Shown here one piece after another: positions 6,798 through 14,484 of a stretch of DNA of 37,917 nucleotides; the stretch's first letter is position 1; every line of letters starts with the position of its first letter. Source of the DNA: Gemmatimonadota bacterium (GTDB taxonomy: Bacteria > Gemmatimonadota > Gemmatimonadetes > Gemmatimonadales > Gemmatimonadaceae). The stretch lies in contig JAQBPY010000388.1 in assembly GCA_028287285.1 (NCBI GenBank), forward strand, positions 1 to 37,917, written 5' to 3'. Position numbers and translations under genes: made by a program. Below the pieces are notes generated by a model. The model had not been told where the DNA came from. It was given only the letters and a program-made list of their open reading frames with translations, and did no database searches.

Positions 6798-8360
6798 TTG
6801 TTGAACGTGCTTTCCGGCCGGTTGTCGCGCCACGGAACAACACCCGCGATCTCCGCGCTTCTGGGGGGCATGGCGTTCGTGCTGGTGCTCGTCGTCACGG
6901 AGCTGCCGGGCCCCGGGCTCGATCCGGATGCGCTCGCGTACCTCGGCTCCGCGGAGTCGATCGCACTGCACGGCAGCTATCGCATTCCCGTCGCGCAATG
7001 GGCGAGCGCCGACAGCACCGAGCCGCTCGCGCATTTTCCGCCGGCCTATTCAACGGTGCTCGCCGTACCCGTGAAGCTCGGCATGCCGCCCACGCAGGCG
7101 GCCCGCCTCGTGGAAGCGCTGGCCGCATTCGTGACCGTAACCATGCTCGCGTTTCTCGTGGCGAGTGCGGCGTCGTTGACGGCGGCGGCGTTGTGCGTGG
7201 CGGCGCTCTTCGTGATGACGTCCATGCACGAGGTGCATGTATCCGTGTTGAGCGAGCCGCTGTACCTCGCGTGCACGGCGCTCGTGCTCGCATCGATGGC
7301 GCTCGCGCCAAGTCGCCCATGGCGCGCGGGAATCCCTGCGGCCGTGGGGCTCATGACGCGCTATGTTGGTGCGTCGCTCGTGGGAGCCGTGGCGCTCTGG
7401 GCACTGATTCAACCAGGACCATGGCCCGTGAGAATTCGGCGCGCCGCGATCGCATGCACGCCGGCGCTGCTGCTCGAGATTGCATGGATCCTCCGCACCC
7501 GTGCTGCGCAGGGCGCGGAGGAGATCAGGACGTTCGCGATCTACGGCAACCTTGGAGCAACGCTGGAGCAGGGCGCAAAGACGGTGTCGGCGTGGCTCAT
7601 CCCTGACGCGGCGTTCGACAGGACGACGATTCCGCATCGGGGTCTTTTCGCCATCGCGCTCGCGATGTCACTCGTGGCGCTCGTGGGTAGTGGTGCGCTG
7701 CGGGCGCTCCGTGCGTCATGGAACCCTGCCGACGTGCGCGCCGCCGTGGCGAAGAGACTGATGAGTGCCATGACCCTGCTCGTTGTCTGCTACCTCGCGG
7801 TGGTCGGTGCGTCCAGGTTGTTCGCTGATCCGGATATTCCACTGGACCGGCGCATTCTCGCGCCGGTGTTCCTGCTGCTCGCGATGCTCACGTCCGTTGG
7901 CATGTGGTACTGGTGGCGTGGCACGCGGCTCATGGTCGCGCGAGTCGCCGTGAGTGTTGCGTTCATTACGTGGTGGATCGCGTCGGCAGGCGTCGTCCGA
8001 GAAGAGGCACGCTTCATCCTCACCTTCGGTTCCGATCTCGCCGGCGTGCAATGGCGGCAAAGCGAGGTGCTCTCATGGACGCGCACCGAAGGTTCCGATG
8101 CAATGCTCTGGACGAACTGGCCGGCCGCGGTGTACTTCCATCTGCATCGCCCTGCCCACGAGCTGCCGAAGAACCGCGAGATGACACCGACGACGCTCGC
8201 TGCATTCGCTGATACGGTGCGGGCGCGGGATGGCAGGGTGATTCTCTTCAACGTGCAGACTGGCGAATATCCGGCAAACGCCGTGCTGAGCAAGCTGCCC
8301 GGACTGCGCGTGGTCGAGGTGCTGCGGGACGGCCTGGTACTGGGACCCGCTACGCCGTAG
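6798..8360 (+). CDS. GT39-like membrane glycosyltransferase
   Basis: About 520 aa. A polytopic membrane protein of the ArnT/PMT (GT-C) type, which transfers sugars from polyprenyl-phosphate donors in the periplasm. After the first membrane helix (ISALLGGMAFVLVLVVTEL) comes a loop with GLDPDALAYLGSAESIALHG, the acidic first-loop motif of this fold. About ten further hydrophobic segments follow, then a soluble C-terminal domain of about 130 residues. The acceptor is unknown. The start is uncertain: the frame is open from 6660 (TTG), which would abut the divergent msrB start, while TTG 6798/6801 or GTG 6807 lie just before helix 1. None has a good ribosome-binding site. Confidence 0.8.
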   Translation: MLNVLSGRLSRHGTTPAISALLGGMAFVLVLVVTELPGPGLDPDALAYLGSAESIALHGSYRIPVAQWASADSTEPLAHFPPAYSTVLAVPVKLGMPPTQAARLVEALAAFVTVTMLAFLVASAASLTAAALCVAALFVMTSMHEVHVSVLSEPLYLACTALVLASMALAPSRPWRAGIPAAVGLMTRYVGASLVGAVALWALIQPGPWPVRIRRAAIACTPALLLEIAWILRTRAAQGAEEIRTFAIYGNLGATLEQGAKTVSAWLIPDAAFDRTTIPHRGLFAIALAMSLVALVGSGALRALRASWNPADVRAAVAKRLMSAMTLLVVCYLAVVGASRLFADPDIPLDRRILAPVFLLLAMLTSVGMWYWWRGTRLMVARVAVSVAFITWWIASAGVVREEARFILTFGSDLAGVQWRQSEVLSWTRTEGSDAMLWTNWPAAVYFHLHRPAHELPKNREMTPTTLAAFADTVRARDGRVILFNVQTGEYPANAVLSKLPGLRVVEVLRDGLVLGPATP

Positions 8361-8365
8361 CAGTA

Positions 8366-8992
8366 TCAGTCAAAGTGGACGCCGATCTTCATGCCGCCTT
8401 CATTCACGGGCGCTGGCCGCACGAAGAAATTGGCGTAATGCCCGTCGCGGCTGATGCGGAGCGTGTGAAGGAGCGCCACGCCGCCGTAGATGAGTGTGAT
8501 GTTGGTCTTGCTCAGTGACGACGTCCGCGCCATGAAGTCCACGTCGCTCACGGATGCGGTGCGGCCGATGGTCACGTAGAACAGCGCGGTCGCGATGCCG
8601 CCGGCAAGCACGCCGCGCTCGAATGGAGCACCGCGATTGTGCGGGACGTCCAGGATGGCTTCGTCGAGGGCCGCCTGCGCATTCAGCCCCATGCTGGAAA
8701 AGAGAAACTGCTTGTGCGGGTCCTTGTTGACGTCGAATCCCGAGTAGACGGTGGGGCGGCCCTTGTCGAATCCGACTGTGACGTGGCCGCCCAGTGCGAG
8801 GGACGTGGCCACGTGCGCGGCTTCGTGCCCAAGGATGCTCGCAGCGAAGCCGGCCGCCATGCCGCGAAAGTAGTGCGGAGGCCGCGCGGCGGTGGCAGCG
8901 CTGTCACGCGCTGGGCTCGTCTGTGCCTCCAGTGCCCAGGCGGCAAGCGTGAGAATGAGGACGGCCAGATGGGTGGATCGTGGATGCTTCAT
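8366..8992 (-). CDS. HExxH-motif membrane or exported protein
   Basis: 208 aa from the ATG at 8992 (an ATG at 9016 is also open). A signal peptide is clear (HLAVLILTLAAWALEAQ). A hydrophobic segment carries GHEAAHVATSLALGG, a zincin-like HExxH motif placed as in membrane-embedded (M50-type) metalloproteases, but the NPDG-like second motif of site-2 proteases is not visible. Two more weakly hydrophobic segments follow (GVLAGGIATALFYVTIG, LIYGGVALLHTL). The family is unknown to me; protease activity is possible but not shown. It is divergent from the pterin dehydratase gene across 54 bp. Confidence 0.7.
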   Translation of the reverse strand: MKHPRSTHLAVLILTLAAWALEAQTSPARDSAATAARPPHYFRGMAAGFAASILGHEAAHVATSLALGGHVTVGFDKGRPTVYSGFDVNKDPHKQFLFSSMGLNAQAALDEAILDVPHNRGAPFERGVLAGGIATALFYVTIGRTASVSDVDFMARTSSLSKTNITLIYGGVALLHTLRISRDGHYANFFVRPAPVNEGGMKIGVHFD

Positions 8993-9046
8993 CGCCGCCA
9001 ATGTTGTATCATGCATGACACTTCACATTCCACGCCCCGAGGGGTC

Positions 9047-9334
9047 ATGGCTGCAAAGCTCTCAGATCTCGAGATTCAGCGTGCACTCGGCGCATTGCCG
9101 GGCTGGGCGCGCCGCAGTGATGTGCTGACCAAGAGCTTCACGTTCGCCACGTTTGCCGACGGGATCTCGTTCGTACAGCGAATCGCGCGTGCCGCTGATG
9201 CGGCCGATCATCATCCTGACATCGATATCCGCTACACGAAGGTAGTGTGTACGCTTTCAACGCATGATGCCGGTGGGATCACGGCAAAGGACCTGTCGCT
9301 CGCCAGCACGATCGAGACGTTGATCGAGGGCTGA
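9047..9334 (+). CDS. 4a-hydroxytetrahydrobiopterin dehydratase (PCD/DCoH)
   Basis: 95 aa, normal for the family. Pterin-4a-carbinolamine dehydratase regenerates the pterin cofactor after aromatic amino acid hydroxylation. The diagnostic core DHHPDIDIRY (His55-His56-Pro57) is followed by a VVCTLSTHDAGGITAKDLSLA stretch, as in other PCD proteins; the N-terminal ALPGW is also typical. The ATG at 9047 has GAGGGG just upstream; the frame is open further left but only as a shadow of the opposite gene. No aromatic amino acid hydroxylase is nearby, so the partner enzyme lies elsewhere or the protein has another role. Confidence 0.93.
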   Translation: MAAKLSDLEIQRALGALPGWARRSDVLTKSFTFATFADGISFVQRIARAADAADHHPDIDIRYTKVVCTLSTHDAGGITAKDLSLASTIETLIEG

Positions 9335-9340
9335 GGGAAC

Positions 9341-9363
9341 AAGCAGGTTCTTCGCTGCGCTCA
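9341..9363. repeat. short dispersed repeat copy
   Basis: AAGCAGGTTCTTCGCTGCGC followed by TCAG matches a short unit seen several times in this window, with consensus core AGGTCCTTCGCTGCGCTCAG. Other copies are at 9538-9576, 21957-21977 (inverted) and 21993-22009; weaker matches lie at 2-27 (inverted) and 2611-2630. All are between genes. Confidence 0.65.
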
Positions 9364-9369
9364 GCCAAC

Positions 9370-9486
9370 TGTCATCCCGCAGGAGCGCAGCGACTGTCGG
9401 GAGATACTCTCCAACACTGGTGGCACGTCTGGCGCAAAGACCGGGACAGTATCTCCCGACACGCGCAGGGCGCGTGCGGGATGACA
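9370..9486. repeat. palindromic dispersed repeat, copy 2
   Basis: 117 bp bounded by the perfect 12-bp inverted ends TGTCATCCCGCA and TGCGGGATGACA. The arms continue inward (CTGTCGGGAGATACT on the left, AGTATCTCCCGACA on the right), matching the element at 4180-4285. It lies between the convergent pterin dehydratase and Bax-inhibitor genes and encodes nothing. The resemblance to short palindromic MITE- or REP-like elements is by form only. Confidence 0.8.
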
Positions 9487-9537
9487 ATCGCGACGCTGCC
9501 ACTGTATCCCGTAGGAGTGAAAAGGACGAAAGGGAAA

Positions 9538-9576
9538 GCAGGTCCTTTGCGTTGCTCAGGATGACAAGGGACCTGC
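9538..9576. terminator. hairpin built from a dispersed repeat
   Basis: An eight-base stem, GCAGGTCC (9538-9545) and GGACCTGC (9569-9576), closes a 23-base loop that contains GCGTTGCTCAGGATGACA. It is followed on the plus strand by CTTTT. It sits just past the end of the minus-strand Bax-inhibitor gene and about 200 bp after the plus-strand dehydratase gene. It may act as a weak bidirectional terminator; the large loop lowers confidence. Confidence 0.4.
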
Positions 9577-9585
9577 CTTTTGCGA

Positions 9586-10272
9586 TCAGATCCGGCGACG
9601 GCCGCCGCCGAGGATGTTGACGATGGCCAGGAAAAGATTGAGCAGGTCGAGATAGATCTGCACGGCCGCCAGCACGTAGTCATCGGGCCCGTACTGTCCG
9701 GACCGCACGATGCGCCACGTGTCGAACACCAGCAGGCCGCTGAATACCAGCACCGTGCCGGCGGAGATCCACAGCGACACGAGCGCGCTCTGGAAGAAGT
9801 AGCTCAGCAGCGACGTGGCGATGAGCACCCACAGGCCGACCATGAAGAAGCTGCCCCACGCGCTGAAATCGCGCTTGCTCATGACGGCGTACAGTGACAA
9901 CACGCCAAAGGTGGACAGCGTGAGCAGACCCGCCTGGCCAATGATGCCCGGCGTGCGCGATTCCGCGAAATACAGGAACGGCGCGATGAAGATGCCCTCG
10001 ATGAACGTGAAGACGAGGGTCAGCAGGATATTCGCCGGATAGGTGCGGTGCGCGCGCATGGCGAACCAGAGCGGCGCGAACATCGCGATGAACGTGATGA
10101 ACGGGTGCTCCGCCGTGGCCGCGAATACGCCCGGCTGCGACAGGCAGAATGCGACGCCCAGCGCCGTGACGATGACGCTGATGAAGACGAGGCCATAGGT
10201 GCGGCGGACGAGTGCAGCGCGCTCTTCGCCGCTGCGGACCACGGTCCCGACGTGGAGACGGGAGAAACCCAT
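9586..10272 (-). CDS. Bax inhibitor-1 / YccA family membrane protein
   Basis: 228 aa with seven predicted membrane helices, the standard size for bacterial BI-1 (UPF0005) proteins. Typical features: an N-terminal cytosolic stretch ending in RRTYGLVFISVIVTALG, the TFIEGIFIAPFL helix, LVFSGLLVFDTWRIVRSG, and the final DDYVLAAVQIYLDLLNLFL with Asp residues in the last helix region that form the pH-sensing pair in homologues. The family is linked to calcium leak and FtsH-dependent proteolysis in other bacteria; its role here is unknown. It stands downstream of the sigma-factor operon but is separated from it by a hairpin. Confidence 0.93.
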   Translation of the reverse strand: MGFSRLHVGTVVRSGEERAALVRRTYGLVFISVIVTALGVAFCLSQPGVFAATAEHPFITFIAMFAPLWFAMRAHRTYPANILLTLVFTFIEGIFIAPFLYFAESRTPGIIGQAGLLTLSTFGVLSLYAVMSKRDFSAWGSFFMVGLWVLIATSLLSYFFQSALVSLWISAGTVLVFSGLLVFDTWRIVRSGQYGPDDYVLAAVQIYLDLLNLFLAIVNILGGGRRRI

Positions 10273-10309
10273 TGCTAGAAAGCTCCGTTTGAGGCTACAC
10301 GGAATATAC

Positions 10310-10340
10310 CCCGGAGATGGCGGCGGGAGCCATCTCCGGG
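10310..10340 (-). terminator. 12-bp stem hairpin after the DUF4097 operon
   Basis: A perfect inverted repeat, CCCGGAGATGGC (10310-10321) and GCCATCTCCGGG (10329-10340), with a 7-base loop lies 14 bp past the stop of the last DUF4097 gene and before the Bax-inhibitor gene on the same strand. No long T-run follows (TATATT only), so it is either an imperfect intrinsic terminator or an mRNA 3' stabiliser. Confidence 0.6.
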
Positions 10341-10353
10341 TTCCGCCGCCGCC

Positions 10354-11178
10354 CTAGCGCTTTCGCAGCTCCACGTTCCCGTTCACGGTCGTCAGCCGGA
10401 TCCGGCGGCCCCCCTTGCCCAGCGTGGCGCGGAGGTGGCGCGGGTCGATCCGGCCCGTGATCGTCACGGGCCAGTCGGTCTGGAAGCGGCCATTCACCGT
10501 GGTGAGGTCGATATTGGCGTCGATGTCGCCGGTGAACTCCGCCACCACGGACCCGTTCACCGTGGTGAACTCGAGGTCCTGGTCGCCATCCCAGCGCCCC
10601 ATCGAGGCGTGCACGCTGCCATTCACGGTGCTCGCCTGCACGGGCCCACCGGTGCTCGTGGCATTCACTTCCCCATTCACGGTGGAGGCACGGACTTCGT
10701 TCGTCACGCCGTCAACGCTCACGCCGCCGTTCACCGTCCACGCGCCCACCTTCACTCCCCTGGGCACGCGAATCTCGAACTCCACGGACACGTCGTTCCG
10801 GTTGTCGCGATTGTCGTCCCAGTCGCGGCGCCGCTGGTTCCGATTGTTGTGGGTCGAGTAGCTGTTCTCGGTGCACTCGGTGTCGTCGGTCCACATCGCA
10901 CAGACGAGAATGCTGCCGTCGCCCGATTTCTTCATCTCGATGCGGACGTCCCTGGGATCCCCGCGGCGCCAGCTCTTCGTTGCGGTGACCTCGACCTTGT
11001 CGCTCGTGGACGACCGGACCCGCATCTCGCCGTTCAGGTTGCGAACGCGAATCCACTCGCCGTTGGGCACGCGCTCGCTCATGGTGAACGCATCACGCTG
11101 CGTTTGGCGGGACTGGGCGGACATCACCGTGGGCGCGACAAGCGCGGCAGTGAGCATGACCCTGGAAAGCTGCCGCAT
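10354..11178 (-). CDS. DUF4097 exported beta-repeat protein (second)
   Basis: 274 aa. Signal peptide MRQLSRVMLTAALVAPTVMSAQ, then a beta-rich domain of the DUF4097 putative-adhesin type. The motif TVNG recurs six times (TVNGGVSV, TVNGEVNA, TVNGSVHA, TVNGSVVA, TVNGRFQT, TVNGNVEL), with one earlier NLNGEMRV, at roughly 20-30 residue steps, as expected for turns of a beta-solenoid. A central Asn/Arg/Asp-rich loop (about residues 120-135) interrupts it. The ATG at 11178 has AGGAGG upstream, which rules out the longer frame. It is the fourth gene of the ECF sigma operon, 35 bp after the first DUF4097 gene. Molecular role unknown; envelope location inferred. Confidence 0.88.
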   Translation of the reverse strand: MRQLSRVMLTAALVAPTVMSAQSRQTQRDAFTMSERVPNGEWIRVRNLNGEMRVRSSTSDKVEVTATKSWRRGDPRDVRIEMKKSGDGSILVCAMWTDDTECTENSYSTHNNRNQRRRDWDDNRDNRNDVSVEFEIRVPRGVKVGAWTVNGGVSVDGVTNEVRASTVNGEVNATSTGGPVQASTVNGSVHASMGRWDGDQDLEFTTVNGSVVAEFTGDIDANIDLTTVNGRFQTDWPVTITGRIDPRHLRATLGKGGRRIRLTTVNGNVELRKR

Positions 11179-11213
11179 CGCGGCCTCCTGTGTGATGAAG
11201 TGCGTTCGCACGG

Positions 11214-12221
11214 CTACCGCCGGCGCCGGATGTTGATGTCGCCACTGAAGGTCTCGGCGCTGATCCGTGCGGATCCGTGACCAACGGTAAAGGTGAGGCG
11301 CTTGGCCTGGGCGGCACCGATGCCGTGCTGGCCTGCCTTGAGCGTGATGGGGAAGTCGCTCTCGATACCGCCGTTGAACGTTGCCAGGCTCAACTCGGCG
11401 CCGATGGCCGCCGGCAGCCCCAGCGTGATCTCGCCATTGTGGGTGTTGAACTCGTACCGGCCGCCCTCGATGATCTGGCCAATGAACGCGATCTCGCCGC
11501 TCGTGGTGTGCGCGCGAACCTGTCTGGAGGTGATGTCGCGCAGGTCGACGTCGCCGCTGACGGACTCGATGACGACATCGCCTCGCGCACCCGAGAGTGT
11601 GATGCTGCCGCTGATGGTATGGATGTTCGATTCACCCGCCACGCCCGCGATGGTGACGTCGCCGGAGAGGCTCTCGAGGTCCACACGGCCACCTGCATCA
11701 CGGACGTCGACGTCGGCACTCTGGGCATGGATGTCGATGATGCCCTTTACACCTTTCACGCTCACCGATCCGCTCCAGCTGCTTGCGACGACCTTCGTCC
11801 CGATGGGCACGATGACGTCGAAGTGGCCATCGCTGCATCCCCGGCCCGACGCCGGCTCGAGTGACGCCTGCGAGCCATTGCTCGTGAAGCGAATTGCCCC
11901 ATTCTCGGTGCGGGCACGAATGCGAATCTCGTTGCGGCTCCCGCCGGTGACGATGACCGCGCCACCTGGGCAGCTCACGGTCAACATTCCGCTGGCATTG
12001 AAGGTGACGGTGGTGTCGAGCGAGCCCGCGCGATCGCGTTCCCGGCGTTCCTGCGCCTTCTCGGCGGCGCGCTCACGGCGTTCCTGCTCCCGGTCGCGGC
12101 GCGCCTGCTCCTTTTCCTGTGCTCGCTCGCGCGCGCGCTCCGCACTCGACGGCTGCGCCGAGACGTGGATGGGAAACGAGAGAGACAGTACGGCGGCCAC
12201 TACGATCGTTGCTCTGAACAT
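11214..12221 (-). CDS. DUF4097 exported beta-repeat protein (first), with charged linker
   Basis: 335 aa from the ATG at 12221 (AGGGGA six bases upstream). The frame stays open far upstream, but that is a shadow of the anti-sigma gene. Signal peptide (TIVVAAVLSLSFPIHVSAQ), then about 40 residues of almost only E, R, A, Q and K (roughly residues 25-65, probably a single long charged helix), then a beta-repeat domain with S/N-G turn motifs: SWSGSVSV, SLSGDVTI, TISGSITL, SVSGDVDL, TTSGEIAF, THNGEITL, TFNGGIES, TFSGDINI. It follows the anti-sigma gene by 8 bp. Its function is unknown; the operon suggests an envelope-stress role. Confidence 0.88.
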   Translation of the reverse strand: MFRATIVVAAVLSLSFPIHVSAQPSSAERARERAQEKEQARRDREQERRERAAEKAQERRERDRAGSLDTTVTFNASGMLTVSCPGGAVIVTGGSRNEIRIRARTENGAIRFTSNGSQASLEPASGRGCSDGHFDVIVPIGTKVVASSWSGSVSVKGVKGIIDIHAQSADVDVRDAGGRVDLESLSGDVTIAGVAGESNIHTISGSITLSGARGDVVIESVSGDVDLRDITSRQVRAHTTSGEIAFIGQIIEGGRYEFNTHNGEITLGLPAAIGAELSLATFNGGIESDFPITLKAGQHGIGAAQAKRLTFTVGHGSARISAETFSGDINIRRRR

Positions 12222-12229
12222 GATATCCC

Positions 12230-13000
12230 CTAGGTGCGCGAAGGCAGCGACGCCGCTGTCCGCAGCAGATCGACTTTCTTTTCGAGCGAACGATTGAGTT
12301 GTGTAGCGAGAAACGCGCTGGCGGGATCTTTCGAGAGTGCCGCACGGCTCTGCGCGATGGCCGAGTCGATCACGGCAACGCTCTGCTCCAGGATGGCGAC
12401 CGTCCTGGGATCGAGCTGTGCACGACGTTCCTTGACCAGCTTGCGCAGCTTGCTGATCTCTCCGTCGAATACAGGCTCGGCGGCCAGCATGGCAGGCTCG
12501 GCACTTGTGACGCGGGCGGCATTGATGAACCGGCCCGTGCGTTCGGTTGCCGTGGAAACAAATTCCGCCGTGGGCTCGCTGGCGACGGGCGCCGCCGCGA
12601 CAACGACAGGTGTCGTTGTCGCAGTGAGCGAGGCGCGCGTGGCGTAGTGCGTCACGCCTGCCGTGAAAACAACGAGCGCGGCGGCGGCCGCCGCCGGAAT
12701 GATCCACGTGCGCCGCTTTGGCGCAGGACGCGCGATGCGCGAGGCATCCAGCGGAATGACGCGGGTGTCGATACGCTCCGAGATGCCGGCCCACAGATCG
12801 CGCGATGGTACCAGCGGCGGAAGCGCGGCGGCGTCCGTCCGTATGGATGAAAGATCTGCGAGCAGCTGCCGGCACGCCGCGCACGAGCCCACGTGGAGCT
12901 CCACGGCAGCGCACACCTCCGGCAAGGCATCGCCTTCGAGGTAATCGGCCAGCGCTTCGGCAAATCCGTCGCAATTCATTGGTTGATACGATGTGGTCAT
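12230..13000 (-). CDS. zinc-finger anti-sigma factor
   Basis: 256 aa. The N-terminal anti-sigma zinc domain has the HxxxCxxC motif (H36-C40-C43; HVGSCAAC) with C10 and C30 upstream. One membrane helix follows (about residues 99-117), then a periplasmic domain of about 140 residues containing a predicted coiled helix (ISKLRKLVKERRAQLDPRTV). Such proteins hold an ECF sigma factor at the membrane until a signal releases it. The ATG at 13000 overlaps the TGA of the sigma gene (ATGA), which is classic for sigma/anti-sigma pairs. The signal is not known. Confidence 0.92.
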   Translation of the reverse strand: MTTSYQPMNCDGFAEALADYLEGDALPEVCAAVELHVGSCAACRQLLADLSSIRTDAAALPPLVPSRDLWAGISERIDTRVIPLDASRIARPAPKRRTWIIPAAAAAALVVFTAGVTHYATRASLTATTTPVVVAAAPVASEPTAEFVSTATERTGRFINAARVTSAEPAMLAAEPVFDGEISKLRKLVKERRAQLDPRTVAILEQSVAVIDSAIAQSRAALSKDPASAFLATQLNRSLEKKVDLLRTAASLPSRT

Positions 13001-13566
13001 TTGCTCAATGCCTCTCTCAACAACATTCTCGCGCGATGGAGCTGTGCCTTCGTCGCCCCGGTCGTGACGCCGAGCATCTCGGCGATTTCTTCGTGTTTGT
13101 AGCCTTCCACATCGTGCAGCGTAAAGACTCGTTTGGCACCCTTCGGGAGCTTGTTGATCGCCATCTCCAGGTCCATTCGGTCCCCTCGCTGGTGCGTCCT
13201 GCTGGGCAGGTGATCAATGGCATCGCCTTCGTCGTCGTCGTCGTACCGCGATCGCTGCCGGCCCTCGGTTTTCCGGTCGTTGAGCACCACGTTCACCGTG
13301 AGCCGGTGCAGCCAGGTGCCGAACGCACTTTCCCCGCGGAACAGCGACAGCTTCTCCCACGCCCGCACAAAAACGTCCTGCGTGAGCTCCTCGGCGCGCG
13401 TGCGGTCGTTGACCATTCGTGCGCAGAGGGAGAAGACCCGCACGGAGTGAAGACGGTAGAGCCGCTCGAAGGCGCGACGGTCCCCCGCAGCCGCCAAGGC
13501 TACGTCCGGGTCAGCGGAATAGGTGGGTGCCGCCGTCGTCGGTTCTGGAAAGGCCACTGCGGTCAT
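12997..13566 (-). CDS. ECF-type RNA polymerase sigma factor
   Basis: About 189 aa from the ATG at 13566 (a GTG at 13593 is also open; neither has a strong ribosome-binding site). Region 2 is clear (FERLYRLHSVRVFSLC, then AEELTQDVFVRAWEKL and FGTWLHRLTVN), followed by an acidic linker (RYDDDDEGDAID) and region 4 (LPKGAKRVFTLHDVEGYKHE, then IAEMLGVTTGATKAQLHRAR). It probably directs transcription of its own operon, which encodes its anti-sigma factor and two DUF4097 proteins. I could not recognise its promoter motif in the 50 bp upstream. Confidence 0.94.
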   Translation of the reverse strand: MTAVAFPEPTTAAPTYSADPDVALAAAGDRRAFERLYRLHSVRVFSLCARMVNDRTRAEELTQDVFVRAWEKLSLFRGESAFGTWLHRLTVNVVLNDRKTEGRQRSRYDDDDEGDAIDHLPSRTHQRGDRMDLEMAINKLPKGAKRVFTLHDVEGYKHEEIAEMLGVTTGATKAQLHRARMLLREALSK

Positions 13567-13648
13567 CAGTCGTCTGGGTGTTCCCTTGTGCACTCATTGG
13601 GATACCCAGACAGGGTGGAAGGTTTGAAGTGATAGCGTACTCAGGTGT

Positions 13649-14344
13649 TCAACCCGGACCTGGGTGGGCGGACTTTCCTTCGTCATCGCGCTCATCCAGC
13701 GGGAAGGCTGCCACAATAGTCTCGAGCTCGCCGATGGTGTTAATGACGGCTTTGGCGCCCGATTGTTCCATCTGGTCTACACTGAACGCACCCCATGTTA
13801 CACCAACGGTAAAGACGTTGGCGGCGTTTCCGGACTCGATGTCGTGGGGGCTGTCACCGACAAAAATCGCGTGAGTGGCCGGCACGCCCAGCAATGCCAG
13901 GGCTCGTTCGACCGGTTCCGGATGGGGCTTGTGGTTGGTGCAGCTGTCGCAGCCGACCACCACGGGAATGATGCCGGCGAGGCCCACGAGCTTCAAGCCC
14001 TGCTCGGCGAGCCAGCCGGCCTTGCTGGTAACGAGCGCCAGTGGATGGCCGGCGGCGGCGAATTGGTGCAATGCGTCCACGACGCCGTCGTACGCGCGCA
14101 CGAGCAGGTCATGGTGCTCGCGTTGATACTCCCGGTATCGCGCCAGCACGCGCTCCGCCTCGGCGTCGCTCTCCGTCCACTCGCGAATCGTGTATTGCAG
14201 CGGACGTCCGATGCCCGCCCGCCATTCGTCGTCGGTGGGCGTTCGGCCCGGAGCGCCATCGAACGCGAAGCGTGCGGAGCCCAGTATGAGCTCGATGGAA
14301 TCGATGAGCGTGCCGTCGAGGTCGAACAGGAGTGCAGGGCGCAT
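13649..14344 (-). CDS. HAD-family phosphatase, phosphoglycolate-phosphatase-like
   Basis: 231 aa from the ATG at 14344. A haloacid dehalogenase hydrolase of subfamily IA: motif I LFDLDGTLIDS (nucleophile Asp8, acid/base Asp10), a helical cap, motif II LALVTSK, a Lys in NHKPHPEPV, and motif IV FVGDSPHDIESG. The closest characterised types are phosphoglycolate phosphatase (Gph) and pyrophosphatase PpaX; substrate specificity cannot be read from the sequence. It is transcribed divergently from tex, with about 140 bp between. Confidence 0.9.
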   Translation of the reverse strand: MRPALLFDLDGTLIDSIELILGSARFAFDGAPGRTPTDDEWRAGIGRPLQYTIREWTESDAEAERVLARYREYQREHHDLLVRAYDGVVDALHQFAAAGHPLALVTSKAGWLAEQGLKLVGLAGIIPVVVGCDSCTNHKPHPEPVERALALLGVPATHAIFVGDSPHDIESGNAANVFTVGVTWGAFSVDQMEQSGAKAVINTIGELETIVAAFPLDERDDEGKSAHPGPG

Positions 14345-14484
14345 GGTGAATGATATCACCTCGGGCCACTGATCGAGAGAAACGTCGCCGTCAAGCCGTT
14401 GCACACATGGCTCGCGTCGATCAGCTTGCGCGTCCCCGATATTGGCGCCGTCGCGCCGTCACCGATTCGCGTGTGGTCATAGAG

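Noticed and set aside
9009-9018. TCATGCATGA palindrome between divergent genes
   Set aside because: Only 10 bp, includes an alternative ATG, and no matching -35/-10 pair was found around it; too weak for an operator call.
12222-12974. Upstream extension of the first DUF4097 frame
   Set aside because: It overlaps the anti-sigma gene in another frame. The ATG at 12221 has a ribosome-binding site and a signal peptide right after it.
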